In this document: positions 51,261 through 63,055 of the stretch, piece after piece
Position numbering within the stretch: position 1 is the first letter of the stretch
Layout: every line of letters starts with the position of its first letter
Assembly: GCA_003999685.1 (NCBI GenBank)
Contig: CP021227.1
Location: forward strand, 1,612,001-1,676,000
Length of the DNA stretch: 64,000 nt
Source: Taiwanofungus camphoratus
Lineage: Eukaryota; Basidiomycota; Agaricomycetes; Polyporales; Taiwanofungaceae
Reading direction: 5' to 3'
Position numbers and translations under genes: made by a program
The notes under the pieces: model-generated
Told to the model about the DNA's origin: nothing
Seen by the model: only the letters and a program-made list of their open reading frames with translations
Database searches by the model: none

Positions 51261-54200
51261 CTATCGCAGGGACGTCTTTGAAGACCGCGTACTCATCGTC
51301 GGCATGGCTCCAGGAACAGCGAAGCCATCCGGATCAACACTCGCTCCAACACTCTGGCCCCCACTGGCGTTCCTGATCGATACCAAAACCTCCTTGCAAT
51401 ATTTGAGCTTGTCGAGGAGCCGCTGGTTGAATTTAGCCTGTTCGGGATCTGCAACTGGAGGGCGAAGTGCTTGCGACATCACCTCGCTCAAGGTCCATCG
51501 TGTTAACTTGTAGTTTTTATCGATGTGCGTGATGAGCAGTCCTTGAGAGGACAGAATTACTTTTGAATGGTCATAGAAATTGAACTGCGATGGAATGGAC
51601 GGTGAGCGGAGGACAACTGAGGCCATAAAAGGAAATAATTTCACCTGTAAGACGTCATGACTCATCTTGAAAACAATAACGTGCTTCATACGCAGATACT
51701 TTTGGACAAAATCCATGCCCTTGGTACGCTCCACATCCTCAAACGTATAATCGTACTCGCCGTAAAGTCGGTCCATGATATATCGTTCAAAATGTTTCAA
51801 CAGATAAACCTTGCTCTTCAGATCGTCAGGGTATTCTGACACTGTATGATTCTTGCGCACATAGACTGATCCTTGGCGTCTGGAAGAGACGTAGTCAAAG
51901 TGGCTACGGAGTATGTCAGATCAGCCGGTAGCACTCCCAATAGCATACGAACTCACTGTTTGTCCGGAGACAACACAATTGTTGTACTGTCGTTGAAATG
52001 TACGCCCACCGATCCATCTGTCAAAGCATAGCCCATCCCATACTTGTTGCAGTAATCAACCCAAGAAACGATGAACACTTTCGGGTCCTGTAAACCTGCG
52101 TCCTCTCTAGGGTCCCTGAAGAGTTTCCCGGCAGCTTTGGCGTCGAATGCAGTGGTCAGGGTGTGCGCAGCGGCGTCGAACCCATTCACTTTGAGCGGTA
52201 CGCTTGTAGAGGTCGGTAAACCTGCAGCTGTCTTGACCTCCTCCTTTGCAGCCTCTGTGTCCTTCTCTCTCAAACGCTCTCTCATTTTATACTCACCGCG
52301 ACCGGCTGGAGGGATGTTCTCCTGATCTTCCAACCCAAAGGCTAGTCCCTTCGCACTTTCTGGCACCATCTGCGCCACGATCCGCGCCTTCTGCGACTCG
52401 AGCTCCTTCCTTCTCAGCTCCTCTTGCTTTGCGCCCATATCTTCTTCCTCGCGTTCTTCAATGTTGTGCAGACCACCAGTGCCCAATCGACCAGGGCGAG
52501 CTGGAGAGCGGCCTTGCTTAACTGCCTGCAGCTTCCTGATGAGGGGCTGATCGCCCTGGCCTGATAACGGAGCCACCAATAGCGGTTGCCGCGCGGAGCT
52601 GAGCAGCGCCGAGATTGGGCTTCCGGGTTGCACGGCTTTCTGGAATTCTTTCTCCTGCTGTGCGAGACTAGTGCTCATCCCCTTCAACTTGTTGTTTTGA
52701 GCACTAGCACCACCAGTTATCGTGGATTGTTGCGTCGCAGCGGGTACGTGGACGCTCGTCATCTGATCTTCATCAAGCAATGCATTCCTCTTCAGGCGCG
52801 AGAGGTTTGACTGGGACACACTGCGCGTGATGTGTCGGAAATCAGGGGGCATGTCGTGTGCTGATGCAGGAATGTACCCTGGAACAGTTCCGGAAGTGAA
52901 AAAAACATGGTCTACGATCTCGTGGAGCGTGGGACGTTGCTGAGGATTAGGTGTTAGGATTTCCTGGACGAGTTCCTGCACCTGTCGCGACACAACTCGA
53001 TCGGCGGGGAATTCGTATTCATTATCCCGAATTCTCCTGTATAAATTGCGTAAGCAATGGAGGTTGTGAACATATGAGCTGAACTGACTTGTAAATAGCT
53101 TTCACGTCCTTAGTTTGGAATGGCGGGCGTCCTACAACAAGAGTGTACAGAATCACACCAATGGACCATGTGTCGACCTCAAAGCTATGTCCGTTGGCTG
53201 TGTCGAACAACACCTCCGGCGCAATGTAGTTTGGTGTCCCACAGATTGTTTTCTTCCTTTCTCCAGGATTTTCAATAAGGGCAGCGAGACCGAAGTCACC
53301 CACTTTAACATTCATATGCTTGTCGAGAAAGATATTGCCCAGCTTCAAATCACGATGAATGACCTGGTGTGTGTGCATGTGATGGCATGCTCCTATGAGC
53401 TGCACCATGAAGAACCTTGCCTCAGGCTCCGTAAAACGGCGCCTGCGCCTAAGCATATCCATGAGGGAGCCGTTGTGACAGAGTTCCAATGTCATGTAGA
53501 CGTTCTCGTCGTCCTCGAAACACTCTTCGAAGTGCACTATATTTGGATGTTCCAGAGCACGGTGAATCTTAATCTCAGCGTAAAGCTAGGCGCTGTCAGA
53601 TACTGCATGCTCATTAGAATAATCAAGATACCTTTGTCTTGGCCTTCTTCGTCTTTAGCGACGATTTGGTGACTACTTTGCATGCTGCCCTCTTTCCGTC
53701 TCTGTCTTGAACTTCGTAGACACGAGCAAAGCCACCCTGTAAGCGTCTACTTCAGTACCGGCTTGTTACGCCACTTTTGACGAGAAAATGTATCACTAGC
53801 AAAATCGGTGTCCAAGTGATGAACATCGTGATAGCAAAAAGAGACTCGTCCGCAAGTCATAGAGCCAATACAAAGCATGGGAGAGAACGTTCGCGTTCAT
53901 GACACGACTGACGACCTAGTCCATGCCACTAGCTTTCCTCAGCATGATACTGTAATATGCCGGAGGAGTTTAAGAGCAACAGCATTAATATAAATCATGG
54001 TGTTCAGAAAGAGCACTCCAAAAAGCCTTTGTGAAAGGCCTACAACCTGAAGATGTCATGTCAAACATACCTCACCGAGCATGCCAACGCGAACCAGCTC
54101 AAAGTTGCGATTCTTGTCGGTGATAATCCTAGGCGGAGACGGGGGGGTCACTTTCGCATTCTGCCTTGGCAGAGGGGGCGACGAAGGTTGCTTAGGCTTC

Positions 54201-54325
54201 TCTTGAGGTTTAGGCGGTGTTCCAGGAGGTGTGCAGTGGTGATTGACGGCGTGATGGTTGACAGGTATGGAGAGAGGGTGACGACGTGGAGGCGGAGGCA
54301 TTGTTGTATAGTATGGAGCAGACAT
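51261..54325 (-). CDS. Polo-like kinase (Cdc5/Plo1 type)
   Basis: A polo kinase that drives mitotic entry, kinetochore and cytokinesis steps. ATG 54325 begins [20 protein letters not shown] with a Pro-rich N-terminal tail. A long intron (about 54070-53737) precedes the glycine loop GGFARVYEV. The ATP lysine is in [12 protein letters not shown]; then [20 protein letters not shown], the catalytic loop [14 protein letters not shown] and the T-loop [16 protein letters not shown] linker with [15 protein letters not shown] leads to a long disordered segment rich in Gln/Glu (about 52800-52250). Polo box 1 reads [20 protein letters not shown] (Trp present). Polo box 2 reads [17 protein letters not shown], keeping the phosphopeptide-binding His and Lys. 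The C-terminus adds a short Ser-rich tail. Complete and canonical; it shares a 528-bp promoter region with the gene at 54854. Confidence 0.96.
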
Positions 54326-54853
54326 CGTTGCTGCTAGGCCTAACGCCGTCGATGTCGCAATGAAGTTAGGAAAAACGGAAAGAAATGTGAAACGACTGAG
54401 ATGTTCAAGTCGTGTAATAGGCGTGTTAGCCACATTACATAAGCGCACGTGGTGGTTCGACTCTCGCGTCGCGCGTCTGATCATGTGACCGTATCTTGTG
54501 GGCCGCGTGCCTACAATTGCGCGCTTTGCTCGCTACAATCTAGGACGCTTTGCTCGTTATCCATATGCTTCGTCTCTTTGTCTTCTCCATGGTCAAAGCC
54601 AGTGGCCACATACCCGCCGCTATGATTGTAAATAAGCCTCCGCGCTCTTCTCCGCTCCTATACTTCTGTCGTCACCCTTCCTCATATAAAGAGCGATAAT
54701 TTCCTCTAAATCAACCACTGTATACTGCTAGCTTCTCTTTCAAAACATAAGTTTTGCAACGCCACGCCAAACAGGAATTGTATATATACATGTGAGTGCT
54801 CCGTTGGAAGTGTATGTATCGTGCGCTACTAACCCATCCTCAACGCAAGCACG
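54326..54853. promoter_or_regulatory. Shared promoter region, polo kinase and disordered protein
   Basis: The 528 bp between ATG 54325 (minus) and ATG 54854 (plus) must contain both promoters. No clear TATA box; an AT-rich, CT-rich stretch lies before 54854. The arrangement allows co-regulation through the cell cycle but does not prove it. Confidence 0.5.
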
Positions 54854-57800
54854 ATGACCCAAAGTGTTAATAAGAAGTCAGAATCGGGCGTCCGTAAACG
54901 GACGTCCAGGACCGCCGCGCAGAGGTATTAACATTGTCCATCCAGTTATTTTCGTGAAATCTCACGTTTTTTCTAGAGAAAAGGCCACCGAAAGCGTTCT
55001 CGCACACGCATCACGACGGAGGGTAGTGCGATTCGCTGTTGAGGAGTTGCCTACTAGCTCTCCCGGTGCAGGTACATCTCGGACTCCCCTCAAGTCGGCA
55101 TTGAAGAAGGGGTCTAGGTGAGTAATTAGCATGCCTGCGATACTTAGCCGACACAAATAGCATGCATTTACAGCTCTAGTTCCACTTCCCGCCTTGCAAA
55201 AATCTTCACTGGAAGGGCAAATGCAAGCCACAGGGCGAAAGTGAACATCGGCGGGAAGGTGTTTGAAGAATTGGGTGGCGGTATCCTCATCAACCACGAA
55301 CCCAGAGCGATTCCCGCTAGTGGCGAAGCCACTCGCTCCCCTGTCTTCACTGCACCACCAACTCTGGTGGCAACGAGACCAAATTCTCCGGTTCATCAGG
55401 GACGTAAGCCACGGAGAAAATTGACGCCTGTACCTACGGCTGCTCCAACACGGCCCAATTCACCTACTGGGCTACACTCACAGCATGATGCTTGCATGCC
55501 TCCTGGAAGCCCCATGCTTCGACAAAGTGGTCCTTCTGTGCCAAAAGCTGTTGTGGATACACCAGAGCCCATGTTGCCGGCCATCATCCCAATGCCTGCA
55601 GACTCATGTGGCGCTGATGCTATCTCGCCAGGACACTCTTCGACCTTACACAGGAGCCCGATTGCGGAGTTGATGGCCACCCCAAATGAACAAGCTACGC
55701 TTGAGGACCAACATCCTCCTTCGGAGGTATCAGAAACCTCTACTAAACAAAGGGTGGTGGTGGACCAGCTTTCAAAGCATGAACTGCATGTGCACGCGGT
55801 TGATAAGGAGAGTGAGAATCAGTCTTCTTGGAATGTACGTGGGTCTTTAATTGTAAGATGCACTTAACTTAAATTACTTCACAGAGTTCTGCATGTATTT
55901 CTCCAAGGCCTGTGCGACCTTTTGCACAGGTCTCCGCCAGTGGGGACGCTACTCTCACTGGCGTTGCAGCACAGAGTCCTCCAGCGCAGGTATGTGTGAT
56001 CTCGGACATTCCTTGCATTAAACTATAACCTACAATGTGCATAGACGGGTCCGACCGGATTCTCGACGTTCGGTACAAATGCTCCTATACTTCATTCATC
56101 GCTCCCGATCGATCTACTAGGCGCCGTCCCGAGGAATTGGGATCACGGGCCCATTCCTGCTCCAGGTCACTCGCATTGCATAGGAAAGAAGATTCGGAAG
56201 TCGAGTGGTGCTCCCTATCCAGCTTCCTTCATGTCTCATCTGTTTTCGTCATCTTCTCGCCGTCAAAAACATCCCGCGGGTTTCACCGTTCCATACTCTC
56301 ATCGGGCATCTAGTCCAGCCTCCATGACCGAGCCCGGAGCACCGCTGTACCCGTTCACGGTGAAGCGCATCACAACATTGACCCACTTCCAGCGTGCGTC
56401 TGAGCGGAGGGAAGTCAACCGTGGGATACCACCGCTCCATCGTCCTACTATGCGGGCCACGCTCGCCCGCGCGTCGGAACTCCCGGAGTGGTGGCATTCT
56501 GGTCGTGCTCTGGCACTCAATGGCGTGCCATTTAAACTACAGAGAAAGCTACGCCGTGAAGCTCCAATGCCAATGGACGGCGTCGAGGAAGCCCCGGTCA
56601 TGGTGCAGAATGAATCCTCGGTCTTGGAATCTCAGCGCTATGTATCGGCGGTCCGCTTTAGTGCCTCCGCTCCAATTGCCTGTGAGACACTGGATGTCGA
56701 TGTTGACATGTCGAACGGTGGGGGTGAAATCTTGCCGATTACTATGGGCCAAGTTGTTGAGACGCAGACATGTCTTGCACATCCACTGTTTGATGATGAG
56801 CTTGCAGCTCATCCGGTGTCCTCGAATGCCATTCTCAGCAGTGGGGCGTCAAAGACATTCGGCGAGGATACTGCCAAGAATCCCGTGAGGGACGGACAGA
56901 CAGAAGAGCGACGTATAGAACCCCGCCAATCTCAGCCGGAAGCCGGGAGCGGCGAGAATGCACAGAGGGAAGATGAGGATGGCAATGAAGGTTCAAAGGA
57001 CGAAAAAGTAATCTGCGAGGGACCTCGACCCAGATTAGAGTGCTTGGGGGGACGACCGACTCCATCGACCGCATGGAAACGAGAAGATGGGAACTTCACA
57101 GCGTGTACAGAAGCCGTGAATAAGTCCCGAGTTGCCACGGGAATGCCTAATTGTCCAGAAATCGCAGATGCTGATAGTCACGAGAAGCTTTCAGCGACGA
57201 GACAAGAAGCTTTCGGGACTATTCCGTCGAGACAGAGGCCTATGTCCAAGCCCAAAGATTCCTTCGGACACGCTGCAGTTCGACGTGGACAGCAAAGTAG
57301 TCTTGCAACGAATTCTAACGCGAAGGCTCGAGCCCAGCAAAAGCTGTATGGCAAATCTGAACCTCCGCAATTTGGGTCAGCATTTCCCTCAGGCTCTCTA
57401 TTTGGCCCCAATATTAGCGCATCTCCTTCCGAAGCAGGCGCCTCGAGCGCCTCAGGTATCCCTCCCACGTCTGTAATTGGTTCTTCTCTAGCGCCAGCGT
57501 CGCTTCCAGGCCTGCGTAAATCCTCTCCACCTCCGAATCCCAGGCCGGCGTCTAGACATTCTCATCTAACAAACTCAGGCCCCTCGATCGCTGCTGACGT
57601 CCCTGTCAATCCGCAGTCGCAAGAACTGCCTTTACCCTCGTCACCCATGTTGGTCATGTCTGAAGCGCAGCCCCCCACGCCTGTCAGACTGGGAACTAGT
57701 ACCACCCTGCCTGAATCTCCGGCCGACGATCCTCAGATAGTTGACCAGTTCATGGACATGCTTAGGGAGGTATCAGGACTTACGGGAGCCCAAGAAAGGC

Positions 57801-58339
57801 CGTCATCGGCACCCTCAGTCAGCAGTTCCCTCGCGAACCTCCATAACTCCAGTACGCTGCCAAACTCACTCGCTGGCAAGCAAGCACACATGCCCCTTGC
57901 CTGGAGGGACAGTCAGTGGAGGCGTTCGCCTGGCATGCGAGTACAGCGCAGGGTGAAGAGGAGGCCTGCTGATGCGCAGACGAGCTGCGAACTTGCCCCT
58001 TCTCTCGTCCGCATCGCATTCCTTGGTCCCCGGTCGTCGGCGTCACAAGCAAGCACCTCCACCCCTACAGATGCAATCGAGAGCGCCCTACCACAACCTG
58101 AATCAGGACCCGAACTTGAGTTGGACCGAGCGGCGTGCACTTGTCCCTCACTTCCTGTCCCGTCGACGTCTGCGAATGACCGCGCCACAGTCCTGCGCCT
58201 GCCGCCACGCCACGCCGTCGTCAATGTGGACTCCGTCTCGGACCTTGTGGGTGTCGCGGCCATGATACCCGGTGCTATCTTGAGGCGCGTCATGAACCGT
58301 GATGCGGGCTGGTGGGCGAGCGCATCGGATGTGAGGTGA
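54854..58339 (+). CDS. Long disordered Ser/Pro-rich protein with RVxF-like motif
   Basis: No enzyme or folded domain recognised. ATG 54854 gives MTQSVNKKSESGVRKRTSRT; after a 51-nt intron the frame continues ATESVLAHASRRRVVRFAVE. RRVVRF (residues 38-43) fits the PP1-docking RVxF pattern, and SRTPLKSALKKGS (58-70) follows. Exons 3 and 4 add ARLAKIF-type basic stretches (LAKIFTGRANASHRAKV), GGKVFEELGGGI and many TP/SP sites (RPNSPVHQ, TPVPTAAPTRPNSPTG). The last large exon (about 56046-58339) holds Ser/Pro/acidic repeats, FPSGSLFGPNISASP, and DPQIVDQFMDMLREVSGLTG. It ends with a conserved-looking VNVDSVSDLVGVAAMIPGAI and RRVMNRDAGWWA. About 1,000 residues. The many S/TP sites and the head-to-head polo kinase suggest a cell-cycle role; this is inference. 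Confidence 0.75.
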
Positions 58340-59989
58340 AAGGCTCCGTCGCGATAGTCCCGAGTCGGTGGTACCTCCACAAGCTGTTGTGACAGCAGGC
58401 AAGCCAGGATTGCCCTCCTCACCTTCCTCTCGATGACGACTCAAGTTGGATTCGGGTACGCGCCAGTGCCTTGGTCATCTGAAAGACACTTCAAATGGCC
58501 ACTCCCCGAGCCTGACAGAGGCAAGCGCCGCCCGTCCGCGGCGTCATTTCTGGCCCCTGGGCGTTTTATAGTGCTAGTAGATCTATACAGGCATCTCTCG
58601 AGTAGTTGTAGATGACTGTTCGAGCAGCGGCTCTTCTAGATCATAGACCTTGATGATGAATAGGAATGTTCGGCGGGAACGCTAAGCTGCGCGCCGTGTC
58701 TGCTTCTGCTGTTTCATTCTCCTTTGTTTGCTGGCATGAACGTGGACTCATGTAAGATCGAGTCTATTTCCTCTGAACCTTCTCAAGTCGAGAAGCCGCC
58801 CTGATCTGCGGTCGTCTCCATCAGGAGTGCTTTCAGACTGATCCAGCCAATGCGAGCCACCAGCCCTTCGACCCTCTTCGCAAGATCAGAACCGAGATGC
58901 GACTCGTCTGCAGGGCTATTCTCTCTGACCATTCCCTTGGGGGCTGTTATCTAGCCCTCAGACGATTCTGGTCTGCTCCTAACGCCGATGTCGACCCGGA
59001 TGAACGCTGGACCGTGCGATGTGGTGCTCTAAGCAGAACATCTGGAAAGAGACGCACGCCCGTGGTGTTCCTGATTGGCCACCAGTTCCGCATCCGCGTC
59101 TGCTTGATTATACTGTAGGTCCAGGACGGCTGTGGCAGGTCTGATACGCTCTTGTCGTCTGTCGTGCATCATGGACAGGTCGATAACATGAGGCGTGGAC
59201 TTGCTCCCGACTCGCGTACCGAGGTTGTATCGTACGCCGGTACAGACCCCCTTGTTTCTCCATCCCCCGTCACGATCATACTATACCAGTTAGGGACTGA
59301 GGAAATGCGAAAGCGAGGCCCGGGAGAGACAGGGAGCAACGCCCTCCCCGCGGGCGAAACACGAGTGCACAGAAAAACACACGCACGCGTTCCGAGTGGT
59401 GTGTGTGCGTGCCCGCCGTCATCGACTCGTCTTTCGTGGTGTGTGCTCTGGGATCCGTCTCCCATAGGCGCAGGCACGCTGCATACCGTACTTAGTCCGA
59501 AGTGCGTCCGGTTGTCACACCTTCGGCGGGCTCGCAGCACGTCACCACCGACGCACACCTCACCTGCTGCACATGCATGCCAATTCTGAGGTGCTGAGCC
59601 CCGTGCTTAGAGTCTTACAGACACGCACGTCTTTCGATCCACACGCCAAATTCCGGGTTGTCGACGCAGTCGATGTGCGTCCGCGTCTCGAGCTCAGAGG
59701 ACGTGTAGGCGACGTACGTGCACACACGAGCACTAGTATCGCGGAAATCTCACACCGCCGCCTCGAGAACACAAAGTCCAACGAGAGCCGGCAGCAGCGT
59801 CGGAGAGCCCCGTAAAGCAAACAACAGCGCGTGAATTGTCCCGTGTAATCGATGACAGTGCAGAACAGGCGAACGCGCAGCGGAGCGAAGTAGGTCAACT
59901 AGTAGAATACGGATCGCGAACCGCGAGCACTGTGCGGGGCAAGACGTAGTATACGATCGTTACCGAACGGACTGGACAGGACGGGTGCC

Positions 59990-60003
59990 AAAAAAAAAAA
60001 AAA
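59990..60003. repeat. A-tract, 14 nt
   Basis: An uninterrupted run of 14 A inside GC-rich sequence, useful only as a length-polymorphic tract. It may also be a polyadenylation-linked artefact or a nucleosome-excluding tract. Confidence 0.6.
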
Positions 60004-60353
60004 CTCGGGACGAGCACTCCACCTCCCGCAAGCGTCGCGCGCGAGTTGAGGGTTGGAATTTTGGAAGAAGAGGAATATATTGAACCCGACCAACGATGAA
60101 AATAAAGCCGCCGCAGTGATTTGGGAAAGAAAAAAGTAGGGTAAAAAAAACAAAGGGAATTCACGCCGCGGCGGCGCATAGAATGTACACGATTAAGAAA
60201 CAGGCATGCGCCACCTCGCGCTCCACGTCCCGACGTCCTCGGGAGCGACGCAGCTCACTGGCGTATAAGTTAGACGAATGGGGAACGGAGAAAGAAATAA
60301 CGGTTAGGGAGAAGGAGAAAGGCGTGGGCGATGGGAAAGTCGTGACGTGTCGT

Positions 60354-60424
60354 AGGATTGGATTGGATTGGAAATGGATTGAATTGAACTGGGATGGATT
60401 GAATTGCTGGTATTGAATTGATTA
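60354..60424. repeat. GGATT/GAATT-type microsatellite
   Basis: Starts with three perfect GGATT units and degrades into GGATTGAATTG-type words over about 70 bp. It lies just past the 3' end of the proline-rich gene. Confidence 0.6.
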
Positions 60425-60633
60425 GATGTGTGGTGTACAGCTGATCAGCGTGATTGCCTTGATCTTCGTTCTTCTGCGGCCGCGCGTCGCCTTTGTTTTG
60501 TCGCCCCGTCACTCTCACCACCACCGCCGCTGCTGTGTCCCCTCTTACTTTTAACCTCCACCAACGCCACGCTCCTCGCCCCTCGCCGCCCGCGCCCACC
60601 ACACTCCCACCCACATGCAGACGCGCGGACGCA

Positions 60634-61650
60634 CTAAAAGCCGTCGAGACAGCCCATGTCGGACATCGCGAGCCCGCACCCGCTCAGCGCGCTCTTCTCC
60701 GACAGCGCCTTGTACCGCGCGTACGCCTCGGGGGACCGGCTGCTCGCCCGCGCGTGCCGCTTCCGCTCCCTGCCCGGCGGGGGGGGCCCGGGGCTCGCGT
60801 GCGCGTGGCGGTGCCGCGGGCGCTCGTCGCCCCCTTCTGGCGCGTGGGGGTACGGGCGCGCGGGCGAGGTCGGCGGCGCGGGGCGCGTGCGCGGCGGGGA
60901 CGTCGGGGAGTGCGGGTGCGGGAGGAAGGACAGCGCGTCCCCGCGGGGCGGCGCGGGCTGGGCGGCGTCGAGGGCGGACACGTCGCCCTTGCACCGCGGC
61001 ATCGGCATCGACATCGACAGCCCGGTGCGCGTGTAGGCGCCTGGCGCGTCGCGCCACGCGCGGGGGTGCGGGTGCAGCGCGGGCTCGCCGGGGGGGCTCG
61101 CGAACCCGTCGCTCTCGTCCGACTCGGAGGAGAGGTCGGGCACGAGCGGGGGGAGCGGGTGGTGGTGCGCGAGCGGCGTCGCCTGGGGCGTCGGGTCCTC
61201 GTCGTCGTCGTCGGCGCGGTCGTCCTCGAAGCACAGCGGCAGGCCGTCCGTGGCGAGCGCGGCGCGCGGGTGCAGGTGGCGGCCTGCGCCGGGCGGGCTG
61301 CGTGGGCGCCGCGAGCCGGAGGCGCGCAGGCGCATGCGGGGGCACTCGCTGTCGTTGTCGTTGTCGTCGCCGGCGTCGTCGAGGGTGTAGGTGCGGCTGC
61401 CGCGCTCGGGGAGGGCGCAGCGGTTGGGCTGGACGACGATGGGGGAGCGGTCGTACTGGGCGGGGGAGTGTGCGGAGAAGGTGCGTGTGAGGGAGGCGTG
61501 TGGGGGGAAGCGGACGAGTGGCTGGAGCACGCCGGGGTCGATGGCCAGCAGCTGTGTCGGTTCGTCGCGAGGGGAGGGGCGCTCGGGCTCGGGCTGGGTC
61601 GAGGGCCGCTTCAGGATGGAGCGGGGACAGGGACTGTATGAGGGAGGCAT
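60634..61650 (-). CDS. Proline-rich conserved protein with SILK motif
   Basis: An uncharacterised basidiomycete protein, single exon, about 338 residues, very GC-rich. ATG 61650 starts MPPSYSPCPRSILKRPS. SILK at residues 11-14 fits the PP1-docking [GS]IL[RK] motif. GVLQPLVRFPPHASLTRTFS carries a VRF triplet at 46-48; in homologues I remember, this spot reads as RVHF, a full RVxF motif. Next come HSPAQYDRSPIVVQPNRCAL and PERGSRTYTLDDAGDDND, then LVPDLSSESDESDGFASPP, a casein-kinase-like acidic Ser cluster. It continues ALSFLPHPHSPTSPP and ends SDMGCLDGF at 60634. The final -CLDGF and the -DLSSESDESDGF- stretch are strongly family-like. No folded domain. Possible PP1 regulator; inference from motifs only. 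A TATA box lies at 61743. Confidence 0.8.
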   Translation of the reverse strand: MPPSYSPCPRSILKRPSTQPEPERPSPRDEPTQLLAIDPGVLQPLVRFPPHASLTRTFSAHSPAQYDRSPIVVQPNRCALPERGSRTYTLDDAGDDNDNDSECPRMRLRASGSRRPRSPPGAGRHLHPRAALATDGLPLCFEDDRADDDDEDPTPQATPLAHHHPLPPLVPDLSSESDESDGFASPPGEPALHPHPRAWRDAPGAYTRTGLSMSMPMPRCKGDVSALDAAQPAPPRGDALSFLPHPHSPTSPPRTRPAPPTSPARPYPHAPEGGDERPRHRHAHASPGPPPPGRERKRHARASSRSPEAYARYKALSEKSALSGCGLAMSDMGCLDGF

Positions 61651-61686
61651 TGTGGAGGAGGTGATGGAGGGAGGATAAGATGGGAT

Positions 61687-61701
61687 GGGGGGGGGGGGGG
61701 G
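61687..61701. repeat. G-tract, 15 nt
   Basis: An unbroken run of 15 G on the plus strand, in the presumed 5' leader of the minus-strand gene, where it reads as a poly-C pyrimidine tract. Confidence 0.7.
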
Positions 61702-61742
61702 CACGAGGAGGAGGTGGTCTGCTGCTAAGCGAGACGAGGGGG

Positions 61743-61748
61743 TATATA
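61743..61748 (-). promoter_or_regulatory. TATA box of the proline-rich gene
   Basis: TATATA about 93-98 bp upstream of ATG 61650, in an otherwise GC-rich promoter. A 15-G run at 61687-61701 (a C-run on the coding strand) sits between it and the start codon, in the leader. Confidence 0.5.
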
Positions 61749-63013
61749 GGTCCCTGCAGAGGCGGGTGGCTCCCGCGGAGATGTCGCAGAGAAGAAGACA
61801 GCAGGTCCACGTATAAGCAGACTGTGAGCAGCTGTTAGCGGACGAGAAGATGCATCTTGGGCAGAATATGTAGTGAAGACACCAAGGAAGAGAGACGGCT
61901 GATGCTGGCTGATTTCTCCTTGCGCGAAAATCTAAAACTAACCTACAGCCTCGCTTAGTCAGCACCCGTTTTCCGATTGCGGTGCGCCACCGGCGCTTAT
62001 CCGGCGAAGCGCCCGTGTGTCTGCTCCCGTCGTTTGGTGGTTTCCATTCCTCTCGAGGCGAACGTGCATCCAGCAAACGCCTGCCACCTGAAATACACCT
62101 GCCATACTGCTCGTATCTCTGCTCTGAGCTCTCCCTTGGCGATGGGAAATGGGCTGCTCGTGGCTGCGCTAAGCCTCCGCAGACAGCGAACCTTATCCAG
62201 TTTAGCTTGAATTCATCTCTCGCCGGACCTTTGCTGCACCATCTGCATCACCCCACCCCTCCTGGACATTTACCGACCGGGTCCTTGTCCCGATCCGTAT
62301 GCACGCTCTACTCAACGCCCGCTATTGTGCTCACACCTCGAAGCCGTCCACCCACCACGGTGCCCCGCTAGTCGAGCACAAACAAGGCTGTTGGAAATGC
62401 TCGCCTGCTGCTCGCCTAGCGCAGCCGGTTGCACTCCCTTCCACGCCCGTCCTCCACATCGAATCTTCCGTCCTCAAGGCACAAGCCCCCGGCAGCCCGT
62501 CTTCTATCGCCCTGCGCGGGCTTCTCCCGGATCCGCTTCTCGCCCGGATCCCCCACGTTCATCCCAGCCCCCGTGCAGCCCTACCCCGAGCAGCCCTGCC
62601 CCGTCCGCACGCACGCACGCACTCGCTCTCCCCCGCTCGACTCGGCCGCCATGCATCTCGCATTCGCGGCTTCTGCCATTCAGTGCAGTGTCTGCCCCTT
62701 CCGTCCCTGCCACTGCGGTCTGCCAGGCTAAACTCTATCACGCACCAGCGCCCGGCAGATACGCTCGCCGGCGTGCCAGACGGTCGTTCTAACACCGTCA
62801 TCTCCGTGCGACGCGGCCGCGTCGTGTGGCCCGGCTTCCCCCAGCCTCTTTTCGCCGATTGGGCAGGCAGACACCCGCTCGTCGCCCACCGTCCCGTCCC
62901 GCATCCCTCCGCGCTTGCGGCCCCAAGGTACAGTATCGTCGCTGCCCCCCGCCAGATCGGTCCACTGCGGTGCAATCGCCCGGCCGGTGTCCCCGATACG
63001 GGCGTGCCCTCGC

Positions 63014-63055
63014 ACATCGCACATCGCACATCGCACATCGCACATCGCGTATCGC
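63014..63055. repeat. Heptamer tandem repeat ACATCGC
   Basis: Five perfect copies of ACATCGC (63014-63048) and one degenerate copy (GTATCGC). It lies in the GC-rich terminal region, not in a supported gene. Confidence 0.8.

Larger units (their letters stand above)
58340..60633. other. GC-rich intergenic region with simple repeats
   Basis: About 2.3 kb with rising GC content. It includes a 14-A run and a GGATT microsatellite (listed separately). Short ORFs at 58433-58615, 58897-59118 and 59152-59589 have no family motif. Two 3' ends of convergent genes are expected here. Confidence 0.4.

Noticed and set aside
54440-54465. GGTTCGACTC, a B-box-like word
   Set aside because: The 5-bp stems around it do not pair and no A box lies upstream at the right distance; it is chance within the polo kinase promoter.
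60493-61641. Plus-strand ORFs of 291-382 residues opposite the proline-rich gene
   Set aside because: Arg/Gly/Ala-only composition typical of antisense frames in 75-80% GC sequence; the minus-strand frame carries the conserved SILK and DLSSESDESDGF segments and a correct start.
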